NCBI GenBank assembly: GCA_043804035.1
Contig: JAZDJJ010000059.1
Coordinates: 1 to 5,301, forward strand
Length of the DNA stretch: 5,301 nucleotides
DNA from: JAZDJJ01 sp043804035
GTDB lineage: Bacteria; Bacteroidota; Bacteroidia; Palsa-948
Direction: 5' to 3'
Within the stretch, counting starts at the first letter, position 1. Every line of letters starts with the position of its first letter. The position numbers and the translations under genes are program-made. Below the pieces are notes generated by a model. The model saw only the letters and a program-made list of their open reading frames with translations, was not told the DNA's origin and did no database searches. Below, piece after piece: positions 4,482-5,301 of the stretch.

Positions 4482-5000
4482 ATGAAAAACAAAATAAAAA
4501 TAATTCAGGGAGATATTACAAAAGTGAATGCAGATGCTATAGTAAATGCCGCGAACAAAACACTTTTGGGAGGGGGAGGAGTGGATGGTGCAATTCACCG
4601 TGCAGCAGGAAAGCAGTTATTGGAAGAATGTAAAACACTTGGCGGTTGTTCTACCGGTGAAGCAAAAATCACAAATGGCTATAATCTTCCTGCAAGATAT
4701 GTGATTCATACTGTTGGTCCTGTTTGGAATAATGGAAAGTATTGTGAAGATGAACTTCTTGCAAATTGTTATCGCAATTCTTTGCAACTGGCTTCAGAAA
4801 ATAAAATTCATACGATTGCTTTTCCTGCTATCAGCACAGGTATTTATCGTTTTCCTTTGGAGCGTGCAACTCGTATTGCGATGAACGAAACAAAAAGTTT
4901 CTTATGCAAAAATTTGCTTCCTGAAAAAATAATCTTCTTATGCTTTGACGAGAAAATATATTCGGTATATCAAAAAATATTTACAGAAATATTTTTATGA
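4482..5000 (+). CDS. Macro-domain protein, O-acetyl-ADP-ribose deacetylase / ADP-ribosylglutamate hydrolase type
   Basis: The 172-residue product is a stand-alone MacroD/YmdB-type domain (E. coli YmdB is 177). In order it shows GDITKVNADAIVNAAN (10-25; D11 contacts adenine, N25 is catalytic), GGGGVDGAIHRAAG (30-43; D35 is the catalytic Asp and the Gly-rich loop holds the distal ribose), CSTGEAKITNGYNLPARYVIHTVGP (56-80) and AFPAISTGIYRFP (113-125; phosphate loop and Tyr/Phe). Known members hydrolyse O-acetyl-ADP-ribose or remove mono-ADP-ribose from acidic residues in the cytoplasm. An in-frame ATG at 4446 would overlap the amidase and add 12 residues with no family counterpart, so the ATG at 4482 is chosen: the protein then begins directly with the first beta-strand (KIKIIQGDIT). 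The 10-base gap suggests co-transcription with the amidase. No functional link is evident. Confidence 0.93.
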   Translation: MKNKIKIIQGDITKVNADAIVNAANKTLLGGGGVDGAIHRAAGKQLLEECKTLGGCSTGEAKITNGYNLPARYVIHTVGPVWNNGKYCEDELLANCYRNSLQLASENKIHTIAFPAISTGIYRFPLERATRIAMNETKSFLCKNLLPEKIIFLCFDEKIYSVYQKIFTEIFL

Positions 5001-5050
5001 AAAATAAAATAAAAGAAAAGCGTAATAGGAAGGGCAAATTTTAAATTCAG

Positions 5051-5072
5051 TGCCGTCTGTTTTAGCTGACGG
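5051..5072. repeat. Small hairpin repeat (TGCCGTCTGttttagctGACGG)
   Basis: CCGTC (5053-5057) and GACGG (5068-5072) pair around a 10-base loop. The left part, TGCCGTCTGYTTTA, recurs at 676-689, and its reverse complement core at 398-407. The + strand continues with A-rich sequence, so it is not a normal terminator for the macro gene. On the minus strand a weak terminator is conceivable. The remainder of 5001-5161 is AT-rich with no gene I can support. Confidence 0.5.
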
Positions 5073-5161
5073 AAAACAAAAAATAAAAAGTATTCTTGCG
5101 TAAGTCCTGAAATAGTTCCGTTTGTACTTTCTGCTTATTGAATTTATTTATGATTTCTTTA

Positions 5162-5301
5162 GGGCGGTTCCAAAAATTGGTTTCGTCATTGCGACTGCGA
5201 GTCACGAAGCAGGAAGCAATCTCTATTTCTACATGAAAAAACAGATTGCTTCAGTCGTTCCTCCTTCGCAATGACGTTTATTTGTATTTTTAGAACTGCC
5301 C
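5162..5301. mobile_element. MITE-like element with terminal and nested inner inverted repeats
   Basis: The outer ends GGGCGGTTCCAAAAAT (5162-5177) and ATTTTTAGAACTGCCC (5286-5301) are 16-bp inverted repeats matching at 14 of 16. Inside, CGTCATTGCGA (5184-5194) pairs perfectly with TCGCAATGACG (5266-5276), and GAAGCAATCT (5213-5222) pairs perfectly with AGATTGCTTC (5243-5252), so the whole 140 bp can fold into one long interrupted hairpin. There is no coding capacity. The inner CGTCATTGCGA...GAAGCAATC palindrome resembles a dispersed repeat I recall from many unrelated bacterial genomes. The outer repeat is the same word as at 349-368 and 1445-1464. Target-site duplication cannot be tested because the window ends at the right tip. 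Confidence 0.65.

Noticed and set aside
4482..5000. DarG-like antitoxin (macro domain countering a DarT toxin)
   Set aside because: The motifs are of the MacroD/YmdB type, there is no DarG C-terminal region, and no ADP-ribosyltransferase gene adjoins.
4997..5044. Small frame MKNKIKEKRNRKGKF overlapping the macro stop (ATGA)
   Set aside because: Only 15 residues, A-rich, with no conserved feature. Its likeness to the macro N-terminus (MKNKIKI) is probably due to A-rich codons.

Overview
The window looks like chromosomal DNA from a member of the Bacteroidota, possibly a sphingobacterial or chitinophagal type or an uncultured relative. The reasons are the AT-rich sequence, the absence of Shine-Dalgarno motifs before the starts, a TAnnTTTG-type -7 box ahead of the PIN gene, a YchF protein with the '...VQDGDVMHFRFNV' ending, and intergenic DNA full of 7-bp repeats. 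This is inference from sequence character, not a database match.

Layout. (1) 2-352 is the 3' end of an unrecognised gene cut by the window edge. (2) 353-794 is a repeat-rich intergenic stretch with a hairpin, 10-bp and 7-bp tandem repeats and two inverted repeats. (3) 795-1407 is a two-gene toxin-antitoxin module: a VapC-like PIN-domain RNase followed by an overlapping 53-residue gene with antitoxin character. (4) 1445-1519 is a second copy of a 20-bp word also present at 349-368, followed by an AT-rich 7-bp repeat array that runs into the ychF start codon. (5) 1520-2641 is ychF (Obg-family P-loop NTPase). (6) 2699-3100, on the minus strand, is arfB (GGQ peptidyl-tRNA hydrolase, ribosome rescue). 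(7) 3119-4471 is an exported Amidase_3 peptidoglycan amidase, divergent from arfB. (8) 4482-5000 is a macro-domain ADP-ribose hydrolase, probably co-transcribed with the amidase. (9) 5001-5301 holds a small hairpin repeat and a 140-bp MITE-like element with nested inverted repeats, whose outer end coincides with the last base of the window.

The genes do not form one pathway. ychF and arfB are translation-associated housekeeping genes, the amidase remodels the cell wall, and the macro protein removes ADP-ribose or O-acetyl groups. The accessory material is the PIN/antitoxin pair and the repeats around it. The most interesting signals are the direct-repeat bracketing of the toxin-antitoxin pair, an 11-A tract in the first codons of the antitoxin, the heptad array abutting ychF, the altered base-recognition motif of YchF, and the nested repeat at the end. 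I see no convincing evidence of an entirely new multi-gene system.
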